Position numbers and translations under genes: made by a program
Source: Halarcobacter ebronensis
Lineage (GTDB): Bacteria; Campylobacterota; Campylobacteria; Campylobacterales; Arcobacteraceae
Length of the DNA stretch: 64,000 nt
Assembly (NCBI RefSeq): GCF_013201825.1
Contig: NZ_CP053836.1
Location: 2,976,001 to 3,040,000, forward strand
Direction of reading: 5' to 3'
Shown here: piece by piece, positions 8,910-17,954 of the stretch
Numbering within the stretch: the first letter of the stretch is position 1
How the letters are laid out: the number at the start of each line of letters is the position of its first letter
Notes under the pieces: generated by a model
The model's input: the letters and a program-made list of their open reading frames with translations, nothing else
What the model was told of the DNA's origin: nothing
The model's database searches: none

Positions 8910-10001
8910 TTATAAAACCAAATCATTTATATTTTTTGGTATTTCTAAACTATCAATAAAATTATCAAATTTATCCATATCTAAAACACCTATCTCTTCG
9001 TAACCTAACAATGAAAGTTTTTCTCTTACTTTTGTTCTTGATATATCATTGTTGACAATAAACTCATAAAGTGCTTTATTTTGAGGGAATCTTTCTTCTA
9101 TATATTCTAAAACTTTTGTTTTATAATCTTTTTTCCCTTCAATTTCTACACTTACCTCTTCATAAGAAACTACTTTTTCTTTCTCACTCTCATTGTCTAC
9201 ATAGTTATGTTTTAAGTATTTTGCTAAATGTTCTGGTTCAGGGAATAAGCTATATCTATTTATTCCTATTTGATCAAGTTCTTCAAGCAATTGTTTTTTA
9301 TACTCTTTAGGAATGATAATTCTATTTTCATCCCTTTTTACATCAAATTTTATTTTTTTATCATAACTACCTTTATTTGAAAAAATAAAAAAGTCTCCAT
9401 CTTGTTTTATCACTCTGTTATTATTTTTATTACTTTTTACTAATGCAAACTCTTTATTAAGTATTCTCTCTAACTCTTTTTTTGAAAGCTCTACACTTAA
9501 CTGCTCTTTTACAAAACTATAAAAACTATTTACTCCAAAATCATACTTTACTTTTGGAAGTAAAGAGATAATATCTACCTCTTTTTTATCATAATTTTCA
9601 AGTTCACTAAAAATATATACTGCTCCGTCACTACATTTTTTGCAATCTTTCGTACACTCTTTTTCACATTTTTGATGGGTAATACATGCAAAATATAAAG
9701 CCACTAAAGAGTTTTTTGTGATATCTAAAAGTCTAGTTGGTAAGCCTTGATGTTGCATATATACAAGTTTGTCTATAACTGAACTTAGTTTTGACATCTC
9801 ATTATAAAGGTTTCTTTCCATTTCATAGTAAAGATTGTGTTCATTAAACAAATGATCTCGAAATACGCTTGGTACCAAATCCCAATTTGCATTACTTTGA
9901 CCTCTAAAATAGTTGGTATATTGTTTCTCTGCGGGTAGTTCCAAACTTTTTATCTGTTCTTTGACACTTTTTAAGTAATCCTCTACATGTTTTATTGTCA
10001 T
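8910..10001 (-). CDS. FRG domain protein in the type I RM operon
   Basis: 363 residues. The N-terminal FRG domain shows NYFRGQSNANWDLVPSVFR (around 30-48) and MQHQGLPTRLLDIT (around 90-105). This domain is frequent in prokaryotic conflict loci but its biochemical activity is not settled. A four-Cys cluster (CEKECTKDCKKC) probably binds a metal. The C-terminal part is charged and helical, without recognised motifs. ATG 10001 starts one base after the hsdS stop, with AGATAAGGG ahead. It is co-transcribed with hsdS and the DUF3800 gene. Confidence 0.8.
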   Translation of the reverse strand: MTIKHVEDYLKSVKEQIKSLELPAEKQYTNYFRGQSNANWDLVPSVFRDHLFNEHNLYYEMERNLYNEMSKLSSVIDKLVYMQHQGLPTRLLDITKNSLVALYFACITHQKCEKECTKDCKKCSDGAVYIFSELENYDKKEVDIISLLPKVKYDFGVNSFYSFVKEQLSVELSKKELERILNKEFALVKSNKNNNRVIKQDGDFFIFSNKGSYDKKIKFDVKRDENRIIIPKEYKKQLLEELDQIGINRYSLFPEPEHLAKYLKHNYVDNESEKEKVVSYEEVSVEIEGKKDYKTKVLEYIEERFPQNKALYEFIVNNDISRTKVREKLSLLGYEEIGVLDMDKFDNFIDSLEIPKNINDLVL

Positions 10002-10002
10002 C

Positions 10003-11256
10003 TTATACCCTTATCTCACCACTTATAAGTTTTGGTAAAAGTGCATCTCTTTGTTGTTTTAATATTTGATTTTGTTGTTGATTTTGTTGTATTTGTTCAA
10101 AAATTGGTTTAACAATATGTGAAAACTTTTCACATATATTTTTACTTATTGGAAAACTCAATTCACGTATAGCTTTCAATGATAAATTTTTAATTGTAGT
10201 TCCATTTGCATAATTAAAAAGGTACTGTTTAAAATAGTCACTTTTGAATAAACAAGCTATAAAAACTTTATAATAATTCTCTAAAACATTTATATAACAT
10301 ACACTTTTACTAAGAAATATTTTTTCTTCATTATAAAAAGCAATATTTCCTAATGTTCCATTTATTGATAAAAAAATAGTATTTTCATTTAATTCTTTTT
10401 TATACTTTTCATATTCTTCTTTATTTGTTCTTTTTGTTTTTTGATCTATTTCAATCATTCCATTGACTAAATTATTACCATTAATAAAAAAATACTCTCC
10501 ACCATCTATATACTTTGGAGTGCCATGTAGTCCATCTCCTATTTTTGATGATATACTTTTTAAATCTAAAACTTCCCAATTAATAGGTATTTCTCCCAAT
10601 TCACTTGGTTTCATATCTCCGCCACTATCTTTATAGGGTTTGCCTTGATTATTTGGAAAATTGAAGTTTTCAAACCACTCTTTAAAGAGTGTACTTGCCA
10701 TCTCTTCTAAGGTTTGATTTATTTGATTATTTATCTCTATTTTATCATCAAAGGCAGATAAAATATCTGCTATTCTTTTTTGTTCATTAATATCTTTAGG
10801 AATTATAAAATTAAATTCTCTCATAGCTTTAAGAGGCATATTTTTAATAGTTGTCCCCGTTGCATATGTATCTATGTAATATTTAAAATAATCAGTATTC
10901 AATGTATGTTTAATGAAATTTTTATTAAACTCTTCTAAAACATTAAAATAACAAGCACTTTTACCTAAAAAAACTTTTTCTCCATTATAAACTGCAATAT
11001 TTCCTAAGGTACCATTGATTGATACTAAGATAGTCCTATCATTCAAAATTTTTTTATATTTATTATATTCTATTTCTGAACATTTTTTTGTTTTCTCATT
11101 AATTACAATTCTTCCATTTAATAAATTATTACCATTGATAAAAAAATACTCTCCATTATCAGAATAATTAGGTGTTCCATGTAATCCATCACCTAAAATA
11201 GAAGTAACTTCCTTGAGTTTTTTTTCTTCCCACCCTTGAGGCAATTTATTACTCAC
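10003..11256 (-). CDS. hsdS: Type I restriction enzyme, specificity subunit with twin recognition domains
   Basis: 417 residues, two target recognition domains separated by conserved helical spacers (about 155-200 and 380-410, ending LLPKLISGEIRV). The two domains are close copies. DGLHGTP occurs at 23-29 and 241-247, SINGTLGNIA at 79 and 297, GTTIKN at 134-139 and 352-357. The alignment is collinear with a constant offset of 218 residues. Two similar domains should read similar half-sites, so the bipartite target is probably nearly palindromic. The start is GTG 11256, overlapping the TGA of the upstream gene (GTGA), so translation is likely coupled to that gene. Confidence 0.92.
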   Translation of the reverse strand: MSNKLPQGWEEKKLKEVTSILGDGLHGTPNYSDNGEYFFINGNNLLNGRIVINEKTKKCSEIEYNKYKKILNDRTILVSINGTLGNIAVYNGEKVFLGKSACYFNVLEEFNKNFIKHTLNTDYFKYYIDTYATGTTIKNMPLKAMREFNFIIPKDINEQKRIADILSAFDDKIEINNQINQTLEEMASTLFKEWFENFNFPNNQGKPYKDSGGDMKPSELGEIPINWEVLDLKSISSKIGDGLHGTPKYIDGGEYFFINGNNLVNGMIEIDQKTKRTNKEEYEKYKKELNENTIFLSINGTLGNIAFYNEEKIFLSKSVCYINVLENYYKVFIACLFKSDYFKQYLFNYANGTTIKNLSLKAIRELSFPISKNICEKFSHIVKPIFEQIQQNQQQNQILKQQRDALLPKLISGEIRV

Positions 11257-12662
11257 TTTGCCACCTTATAATAGGTACTTCTACCATTTCCACATCTTTT
11301 TAATATTTTTTTATCTTCCACAAGTGTTTTTAAAATCTCATATACTTTTGTACTTTGTAGTCCTGTTAACTTTACAGCTTCTTTTCTTGTAATTTTTTGA
11401 TTATCTAAAATATAAATTAAAATAGCTTTCTCTTCAATAGTTAATCGTTCGTAATCGTTCGTAATCGTTCGTAATCGTTTGTAATCGTTCATTTCTGGCA
11501 GTATTCGTTCGTAATCATCCGTTTTTCTATCTTGTGGACGATAAAACTCCACATCTACAAAGTCACTTTTCTCTTCTATCATTGGCTCTTTTAAATGATT
11601 TTCAAGACAAAGGGTTTTTATCCTTTTTATTCCACTTCCCCACTGTTCTATTAGTCCCAACTCTTTAAAGATATTTGCTAATACTTTGTTTCTAGTCTCA
11701 CTTCTACCATTTTCTATATCCTCTTTTGTGATTGTATTTGGGAAGCTTCCAGGACTTACAATATTTACAATATCATCATAGACCCCTACTTTTATATCCC
11801 TTCCACTATTGGTATAGTCCCTATGAATAAAAGCATTTATCAAAGCTTCCCTTAGAGCTACAAGGGGTATCTCATAGGTATCTGTTCTTTGGAGTGCTTT
11901 TATCTCACCTTTTAGATTTATGTGATTTAGTATAAAGTTTTGTGTATTTTCAAGGTTTGAGAAGATATCACTTTGGTACTCTTTTTTATCTATAAACATA
12001 TCCATGGTGATACCCTTAAATCTTGCGCACTTTACACTAGTGTGAGAAAAGGTTCCAAGGATGATAAGCAATGCATTTGTAGCATAGGTTTTGTTTGACT
12101 CTTTTTTGATAAGTTTTAGGTTCTCTAACTTTTTCTCATCTAAAGTTTTTCCTACACTTTTAAAACTCTCATATAGTGGTGTTAAGTCTAAAGATTCAAA
12201 CTCAATATCATAGTTTACCTCTTCATCAAAACCTATATTTCTTTTTTGTCTCTCTAGTTCAAGGATATTTTCATACTCTGCTTTTCTATTGCTTGCACCT
12301 ACTCGTATGTAAGTTCCTTGATTTTTACCTTCACTTTTTAGATAATAGGGCAAAAGATTTCCCCTAAAAACTTCTACTACAAGAAGAAGTTTTCCTTCAC
12401 AATTTACAGTATAGATTTCAGGAATAATATTTGGCGTACAGTTATCATAGATAATAGAAGCTATTTTATCTTGAAGTTCAAAGATATTTTCCTCTTCTAT
12501 TCCTACAATATTTCTATCATCATCTACTCCGATGATAAGTTTTCCTCCAGCTGTATTGGAAAAAGAGATAACTGTTTTAGCTATTTTCTTATTTTCTGGT
12601 AGTTCTTGCTTAAACTCTAAAGTCTTGCTTTCTCCTAAAGATATCTGCTCAATTAATCTCAT
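11253..12662 (-). CDS. AlbA_2 / HATPase-type DNA-binding regulator within hsd operon
   Basis: 469 residues. The N-terminal AlbA_2 (Schlafen-like) domain has [35 protein letters not shown]/HATPase_c_4 part around 270-370 shows [15 protein letters not shown] and [10 protein letters not shown]-terminal winged helix (about 410-469) reads [22 protein letters not shown]. Proteins of this kind are common between hsdM and hsdS. Between the ATPase part and the winged helix, residues about 391-407 are encoded by a 10-bp tandem repeat. Changing the copy number would shift the frame and remove the winged helix. ATG 12662 overlaps the end of hsdM by 14 bases. Confidence 0.85.
   Translation of the reverse strand: MRLIEQISLGESKTLEFKQELPENKKIAKTVISFSNTAGGKLIIGVDDDRNIVGIEEENIFELQDKIASIIYDNCTPNIIPEIYTVNCEGKLLLVVEVFRGNLLPYYLKSEGKNQGTYIRVGASNRKAEYENILELERQKRNIGFDEEVNYDIEFESLDLTPLYESFKSVGKTLDEKKLENLKLIKKESNKTYATNALLIILGTFSHTSVKCARFKGITMDMFIDKKEYQSDIFSNLENTQNFILNHINLKGEIKALQRTDTYEIPLVALREALINAFIHRDYTNSGRDIKVGVYDDIVNIVSPGSFPNTITKEDIENGRSETRNKVLANIFKELGLIEQWGSGIKRIKTLCLENHLKEPMIEEKSDFVDVEFYRPQDRKTDDYERILPEMNDYKRLRTITNDYERLTIEEKAILIYILDNQKITRKEAVKLTGLQSTKVYEILKTLVEDKKILKRCGNGRSTYYKVAK
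11441..11490. repeat. 10-bp tandem repeat, five copies, inside the AlbA_2 gene
   Basis: Five consecutive 10-mers read TTAATCGTTC, GTAATCGTTC twice, GTAATCGTTT and GTAATCGTTC. Two degenerate copies, GTATTCGTTC and GTAATCATCC, follow at 11501-11520. The unit is not a multiple of three. All three frames through the repeat are open, but just downstream both other frames hit a stop within about eight codons. Gain or loss of one unit would therefore truncate the protein, which is the layout of a phase-variable contingency locus. Confidence 0.85.
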
Positions 12663-14163
12663 AGCCTAAGCCTTTTAGATTCTCTTTTATCTGTTTTTCT
12701 AAAATATTTGACTTCTCAAACTGCTCTTTTAGTTGAGTGGATAACTTTGTCATCTTCTCTTCAAAAGGTATACCATCATCTTCTTCTTGCGCTATTCCCA
12801 CATATCGCCCAGGAATTAATACATAATCATGTTTTTGTATCTCTTCAAGGCTTGCACGCTTGCAAAAACCTTTTATATCTTTATAGTTTCCCTCTTTGCT
12901 TTTGTATGCGTGATAAGTGTCAGCTATGGATTTAATCTCCTTTTCACTTAATTCACGGTGTTTTCTTGTAACCATCTCCCCAAGATTTCTTGCATCTATA
13001 AAAAGTGTTTCACCTGTTCTATCTCTATGTTTTTCATGGGATTTATTTTGAGAAAGTATCCAAAGGCATACAGGAATACCCGTAGAGTAAAAAAGCTTAT
13101 CAGGAAGTGCAACTATAGCATCTACCTTATCATCCTCTATCATAGCCCGTCTAATATTTCCTTCATTTGAAGTATTTGAACTAAGACTTCCATTTGCAAG
13201 TACAACTGCACCTAGTCCTGCTCTACTTCCAAGGTGAGTGAGAATATGAGAAAGCCAAGCATAATTTGCATTTCCAACAGGAGGAATTCCCCATTGCCAT
13301 CTATCATCATCTTTGAGTCTTTCCCCTCCCCAATCAGAGATATTAAAAGGGGGATTTGCCATAGCGAAATCTGCTTTAAGGTTTTTGTGCAAATCGTTGT
13401 GAAAACTATCTGCATGGTGAGCACCAAGATTTCCATCAAGACCACGAATAGCCAAGTTCATTTTACACAATCTCCAAGTAGTAGGATTACTCTCTTGTCC
13501 ATATATTGAGATATTGTTTATATTTTGAGAATGCTCTTGAATAAATTTTCCAGACTGAATAAACATACCACCACTTCCACAAGCTGGGTCATAAACTCTT
13601 CCTTTATATGGTTCTATCATCTCAACAATAGTTTTTACAACAGAAGTTGGAGTATAAAACTCACCCCCTGTAATATCTGCAAAAGCATTTAAAAAGTATT
13701 CATATACTCTACCCATCAAATCTTTTTCATCGTGATATTTTGCAGATACATTTGTAATCAAAGTGATAAGCTCACCAAGTTTTGTTTTATCTAAATCTGG
13801 TTTTGCATATCTTTTGTCCATCACACCCTTTAAAGAGTTATTCTCTTTTTCTATTTGCAAAAGGGCATTGTCTACTAGTTTTCCTATTTCTGGTGAATTT
13901 GCATTATCTCTTAAAACTTGCCATCTTGATTCTTTTGGAACCCAAAAAATATTATCCATGATATATTCATCTTTATCTTCCTCAAAACCATCACCCTCTT
14001 GTACAAGTTTTTCATAACGTTCATTAAATTTATCAGAGATATATTTTAAGAAAATAAGACCTAAAACAATGTGTTTATACTCTCCTGCATCCATATTGTT
14101 TCTAAGCTTATCAGCCATCTTAAAAAGTTCTTTTTCAAATCCTACATTTGCAGTAGTTGTCAT
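12649..14163 (-). CDS. hsdM: Type I restriction enzyme, M subunit (N6-adenine methyltransferase)
   Basis: 504 residues. The N-terminal HsdM helical domain (1-130) is followed by the methylase core with [11 protein letters not shown] (motif X), [10 protein letters not shown] (192-201, SAM binding) and NPPF (270-273, catalytic). The length is normal. It methylates adenine in the target set by HsdS and protects host DNA. It is the first gene of the operon; ATG 14163 follows TTTAGGAAT. The promoter should lie in the 286-bp gap upstream. Confidence 0.95.
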   Translation of the reverse strand: MTTTANVGFEKELFKMADKLRNNMDAGEYKHIVLGLIFLKYISDKFNERYEKLVQEGDGFEEDKDEYIMDNIFWVPKESRWQVLRDNANSPEIGKLVDNALLQIEKENNSLKGVMDKRYAKPDLDKTKLGELITLITNVSAKYHDEKDLMGRVYEYFLNAFADITGGEFYTPTSVVKTIVEMIEPYKGRVYDPACGSGGMFIQSGKFIQEHSQNINNISIYGQESNPTTWRLCKMNLAIRGLDGNLGAHHADSFHNDLHKNLKADFAMANPPFNISDWGGERLKDDDRWQWGIPPVGNANYAWLSHILTHLGSRAGLGAVVLANGSLSSNTSNEGNIRRAMIEDDKVDAIVALPDKLFYSTGIPVCLWILSQNKSHEKHRDRTGETLFIDARNLGEMVTRKHRELSEKEIKSIADTYHAYKSKEGNYKDIKGFCKRASLEEIQKHDYVLIPGRYVGIAQEEDDGIPFEEKMTKLSTQLKEQFEKSNILEKQIKENLKGLGYEIN

Positions 14164-14449
14164 ATATTTTATTCCTAAATTTTCATAAATAATTTTTACT
14201 AATGATTTTATCTAATATTCTATTAGGTATTTGTTATATTCCACAAATTGTAGAATCGATAGATTATTTACATCTATTAAAAATAATTAAAGGCTGGCAA
14301 AAATTTAAAGACTTAAAAGAATATGCAGATTTTTAAATAGGTCAAGGCGGAAAGAAAATTATACGAAGGATTTTACTTGTGCTAAATGAGTTTGTATAAT
14401 TTTCTTTCCAACGAAGAGATATGACGAAAGATGTGTATTATTTTAAGTC
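14164..14449. other. Intergenic region upstream of hsdM, 286 bp
   Basis: No ORF seen. The hsdM promoter and the end of the nfo transcript lie here. It holds a nested inverted-repeat structure: an outer 11-bp pair AAGACTTAAAA (14308-14318) / TTTTAAGTCTT (14441-14451) and an inner 16-bp pair described separately. Confidence 0.5.
14349..14409. repeat. 16-bp perfect inverted repeat, possible palindromic intergenic element
   Basis: GGAAAGAAAATTATAC (14349-14364) is repeated in reverse complement at 14394-14409 with a 29-base loop. Flanks GTCA (14341) and TGAC (14421) extend an imperfect symmetry. The stem is long and richer in G+C at its base than its surroundings. It may be the nfo terminator, a REP/MITE-like repeat, or both. 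Confidence 0.6.
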
Positions 14450-15295
14450 TTACTTCCCTACCAACTCATACATAGCTTTAATCTCCTCCGCCCAAATAGT
14501 TTCATCAATAGTCTCCAACACAAGAGGAATATCATCCATTCTTTCATCATTCATAATAAATTCAAAAGCATCCCAACCAATTTTTCCTTTTCCTAAACTA
14601 TCATGTCTATCTACTTTGCTTCCAAGTTCTGGTTTTGAGTCATTTAGATGCATTCCCATTAGATATTTTCGTCCAACAATTTTGTCAAACTCTCCCCAAG
14701 TTTTATCATATGTTTCACGTGTTCTTATATCATAACCTGCTGTAAACATATGACAGGTGTCAATACACACGCCAACTCTGCTTTTATCTTCAATTTTATC
14801 AATAATATAAGCCAAATGTTCAAACTTATATCCTAAATTACTTCCTTGACCTGCTGTGTTTTCTATTACAAGTTTTACGTCTTTTGTTGCTTCGATTGCT
14901 TGATTCATTGACAGGGCAATTCTATCAAGACACTCCTCTTCACTTATTTTTCTTAAGTGACTTCCTGGATGAAAATTTAGTCTATCAAGTCCTAAAATCT
15001 CACATCTTTGCAGTTCATGTATAAAACTTTGTAGTGATTTTTCCCTTGCCTCTTCACTTGGATGTCCTAAATTTATTAAATAACTATCGTGTGGCAAAAT
15101 ATGTTTTGGTTCAATTTTACTTTTTTCTAACTCTTTAAACCACTTGTCAACTGTTTTACTATCAAGCTCTTTTGCTGTCCATTGTCTTTGATTTTTTGTA
15201 AAAAGAGCAAAAGCCTTAGCTCCGATTTGTGTTGCATTTATTGGAGCATTAAAGACTCCTCCACTTGCACTTACATGTGCGCCTACATATTTCAT
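14450..15295 (-). CDS. nfo: Endonuclease IV (AP endonuclease)
   Basis: 281 residues, normal for the family. It starts [14 protein letters not shown] and contains [40 protein letters not shown] and HDSLGKG. These are the zinc-binding TIM-barrel motifs of Nfo, with His, Glu and Asp ligands in place. It cuts the backbone 5' to abasic sites in base-excision repair. The ATG at 15295 is the conserved start. It is a single gene, transcribed away from the lipoprotein-queH region. Confidence 0.95.
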   Translation of the reverse strand: MKYVGAHVSASGGVFNAPINATQIGAKAFALFTKNQRQWTAKELDSKTVDKWFKELEKSKIEPKHILPHDSYLINLGHPSEEAREKSLQSFIHELQRCEILGLDRLNFHPGSHLRKISEEECLDRIALSMNQAIEATKDVKLVIENTAGQGSNLGYKFEHLAYIIDKIEDKSRVGVCIDTCHMFTAGYDIRTRETYDKTWGEFDKIVGRKYLMGMHLNDSKPELGSKVDRHDSLGKGKIGWDAFEFIMNDERMDDIPLVLETIDETIWAEEIKAMYELVGK

Positions 15296-15374
15296 TATTA
15301 AATTTCCTTGATTTTTTTATTTTGTATTCTACTAAAAAAGTCTGTTGTTAATTTTAAGAAGATTTTGTAAAAAT

Positions 15375-15758
15375 TTACTCTTTTACAATTTTTATTAAAA
15401 TATTATTCTCTTTATCTCTAAAAAGAGTATTTTTTTTATTTTCTTCAAAAAGTTTTTTTATAAATTTATCTTCATATTTGCTACTTAAAAACTCTTTGTT
15501 AAAACTTTTATAAGTTTGACAAGCAAAAGTATCTTTACATATTCTATCATCATACATTTCTAAATTTAAAACAACTGTTCCCGCACTTAAAACTTGCACT
15601 TGGGTATAGTTTTTGTATATTGAGATAAATCCTCTGTCGTAAAATTTTATTTTCGGAGTTTTAATAAGTATTGTAGCACTTGAAACAATTTTTGGTTGAT
15701 TAAAAGAACAAGCAGAAAAGCTTAATAAAATGATTACAATAAGAGCTATTTTTTTTAT
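15375..15758 (-). CDS. Small lipoprotein with apparent ATA start codon
   Basis: An open frame encodes a lipoprotein signal, KKIALIVIILLSFSAC, with the lipobox Cys at position 17. A 110-residue mature part follows, with two further Cys (RICKDTFACQTY) and a basic C-terminus. No ATG, GTG or TTG occurs ahead of the signal peptide. AAAGGA stands six bases before an ATA codon (15756-15758) exactly where the start should be. The next usable GTG (15599) would remove the whole signal peptide. Either ATA is used, or the start was mutated and the gene is weakly expressed or silent. Function unknown. Confidence 0.6.
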   Translation of the reverse strand: MKKIALIVIILLSFSACSFNQPKIVSSATILIKTPKIKFYDRGFISIYKNYTQVQVLSAGTVVLNLEMYDDRICKDTFACQTYKSFNKEFLSSKYEDKFIKKLFEENKKNTLFRDKENNILIKIVKE

Positions 15759-15787
15759 CTCTAATCCTTTGTTATAAAAAGTTTCAC

Positions 15788-15793
15788 TATAAT
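15788..15793 (+). promoter_or_regulatory. -10 box upstream of queH
   Basis: TATAAT lies 38 bases ahead of the TTG start of queH; a second TATAAT lies at 15806-15811. The ribosome site AAGG (15821-15824) follows. This gap also serves the divergent lipoprotein gene. Confidence 0.5.
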
Positions 15794-15830
15794 ACTGAAA
15801 AATTTTATAATAGATAATAAAAGGTTATAA

Positions 15831-16904
15831 TTGTTAGTACATATATGTTGCGCGGTCGATTCACATTACTTTTTAGAAAAAATTCAAGAGGAGTTTCCAA
15901 ACGAAAAGATTGTAGGATTCTTCTATGACCCAAATATTCATCCATATAATGAGTATAGACTAAGATATTATGATGTTGAATATTCATGTAAAAAACTTGG
16001 TATTGAACTTTTAGAGGGTCCATACAATCTTGAAGAGTGGCTAAAAAAAGTAAAAGGGCTGGAAAATGAACCTGAAAAAGGTGATAGATGTACCGTTTGC
16101 TTTGACGATAGATTAGAAACAAGTGTAAAAAAAGCTATTGAATTAGGACATGATAAATTTACAACAACCCTTTTAATCTCACCTAAAAAATCCCAAGATA
16201 AGTTAGAAAAAATAGGTAAAGATTTAGAAAAAAAATACAATTGCCAATTTATTTTCAAAGATTATAGAAGTGGAAATGGAACTCAAAAGCAAGGGGAAGT
16301 TGTAAAAGAAAATTCACTTTATAGACAAAACTACTGTGGTTGTATTTACGCTTTAAATGCCCAAAGGGAACATCAAAATAAAATTATGGATGAGATGTTT
16401 TCACCAATATCAAAACAGATTCTACCTGAATCAATAGAGAGCAGACTTGAACTTTATAAAAAAAGAGATGAACTTCAAGAGCAAGGGATCCCTTTTAAAA
16501 TAATCAAACAAAGATTTTTAAACTATAGATTACTTAGAGGAACTGTAAAGATTGATAAAAAAATAGTGCCTTCTTATATTCTTTGTTACTCAACACTTAG
16601 TAAAAGAAGAACAAGTGCAAATATAGTTTATGAAAAAAATGAGATTTTTTATTTAGGAAAAGATGAAGTAAAACTTTTAAGCCTTCAAATTTTTAATGAT
16701 ATAGGAAATAGCTCATACAAAAATGTAAAAAGTCTTATTTTCAATCCACCAACTTTTGAATCTGAACTAAATATTAGAGATGCCATTACCAAAAATCCTT
16801 ATGGTCTTTCAACTATTATTATCGTAGATGAAGTGATAGATGGAAAATATGAGATAGAGTTAGATGCCGTTGTTTATGAAGATGTAAAAGAGGTTATTAT
16901 ATGA
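15831..16904 (+). CDS. queH: Epoxyqueuosine reductase QueH
   Basis: 357 residues from TTG 15831, preceded by AAGG at six bases. The Cys pattern is that of the QueH (DUF208) family: Cys6-Cys7 in MLVHICCAVDS, CTVC at 87-90, and C169-x-C171 in YRQNYCGC. These bind the iron-sulfur cluster and metal. YDPNIHP is also typical. It performs the last step of queuosine synthesis, reducing epoxyqueuosine in tRNA. The C-terminal roughly 170 residues are an extension beyond the short QueH of other phyla. Its stop overlaps the start of lpxB (ATGA). Confidence 0.9.
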   Translation: MLVHICCAVDSHYFLEKIQEEFPNEKIVGFFYDPNIHPYNEYRLRYYDVEYSCKKLGIELLEGPYNLEEWLKKVKGLENEPEKGDRCTVCFDDRLETSVKKAIELGHDKFTTTLLISPKKSQDKLEKIGKDLEKKYNCQFIFKDYRSGNGTQKQGEVVKENSLYRQNYCGCIYALNAQREHQNKIMDEMFSPISKQILPESIESRLELYKKRDELQEQGIPFKIIKQRFLNYRLLRGTVKIDKKIVPSYILCYSTLSKRRTSANIVYEKNEIFYLGKDEVKLLSLQIFNDIGNSSYKNVKSLIFNPPTFESELNIRDAITKNPYGLSTIIIVDEVIDGKYEIELDAVVYEDVKEVII

Positions 16905-17950
16905 GGCTTTTAGTGTGTGCTTTGGAGACCTCTTCAAATATACATCTAAAAGAGCTAAAAAAGTCTCTAAACTCTGATGTAGAGTTTGTAGGCGTATTTG
17001 ATAAAGAGCTTGGTACCCCTTATATGGACCTCTCAAACCTTGCAATTATGGGATTTATTGATGCTATAAAAAAACTTAGATTCTTTTTCAAACTAAGGGA
17101 TGATTTAGTAGAACTTGCAAAAGATTGTGACAAAGTTTTGCTTATGGATAGTTCTGGTTTTAACCTACCACTTGCAAAAAAAATAAAACAAACCTATCCA
17201 AATAAAGAGATTATTTACTATATTCTGCCTCAAGCTTGGGCATGGAAAAGAAAAAGAGTTTTTGCTTTAGAAAAATATTGTGACAAACTTTGCTCGATTT
17301 TACCCTTTGAGAGTGAAATCTACACACAAAAAGATAAAATAAAATATGTAGGGCATCCACTTTTAGATGAGATAAAAGAGTATAAAGAGGAACTAATCCA
17401 AAGTAATATCATCTCTTTTATGCCTGGAAGTAGAAGAAGTGAGATAAAAAGACTTCTGCCAATCTACAAAGAGATAGCTTCTAAACTAGAGAATAAAAAA
17501 TGCGTATTGATTGTTCCAGCAAAATTTTCACAAGATGAAATAAAAGATATTTATGGTAACATATGCATGTTTTTTGAAATATCAACAAATGCTCATAAAA
17601 CCCTCTATGAGAGTGAATTTGCATTTATTTGTAGTGGAACTGCGACACTTGAGTCTGCTTTGATAGGAACCCCCTTTGTACTTAGCTATATTGCTAAATC
17701 CTTAGACTATTTTATTGGTCGAAAACTGGTAAAACTAGAGTATGTTGGATTGGCAAATATTTTATATAAGTGCATAGATAATACTGTTTTACACAAAGAA
17801 CTACTGCAAGACGAGGTTACAGTAAAAAACCTCTTTGATATTTATGAAGATTTTAATAGAGAAGAATTTATAAAAAATGTACACAAACTCCGAGACTACC
17901 TGCAAAAAGGGAGTTCAAAAGAGGTTGCAAAAATAATAGAAAACGAGTAG
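16901..17950 (+). CDS. lpxB: Lipid-A-disaccharide synthase
   Basis: 349 residues, GT-B glycosyltransferase. FMPGSRRSEIKRLLP and ICSGTATLESALIGTPFVLSY are diagnostic LpxB motifs. It joins UDP-2,3-diacyl sugar and its monophosphate to form the beta-1',6 disaccharide of lipid A at the inner membrane. The start overlaps queH by four bases, and the next gene follows after four bases, so it is in an operon with gnnB-gnnA-fabZ-lpxA. The N-terminus is slightly shorter than in E. coli. Confidence 0.92.
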   Translation: MRLLVCALETSSNIHLKELKKSLNSDVEFVGVFDKELGTPYMDLSNLAIMGFIDAIKKLRFFFKLRDDLVELAKDCDKVLLMDSSGFNLPLAKKIKQTYPNKEIIYYILPQAWAWKRKRVFALEKYCDKLCSILPFESEIYTQKDKIKYVGHPLLDEIKEYKEELIQSNIISFMPGSRRSEIKRLLPIYKEIASKLENKKCVLIVPAKFSQDEIKDIYGNICMFFEISTNAHKTLYESEFAFICSGTATLESALIGTPFVLSYIAKSLDYFIGRKLVKLEYVGLANILYKCIDNTVLHKELLQDEVTVKNLFDIYEDFNREEFIKNVHKLRDYLQKGSSKEVAKIIENE

Positions 17951-17954
17951 ATAT

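Noticed and set aside
13212-13509. ORFs on both strands inside hsdM
   Set aside because: They overlap the methylase core, whose motifs are intact; they are products of codon bias, not genes.
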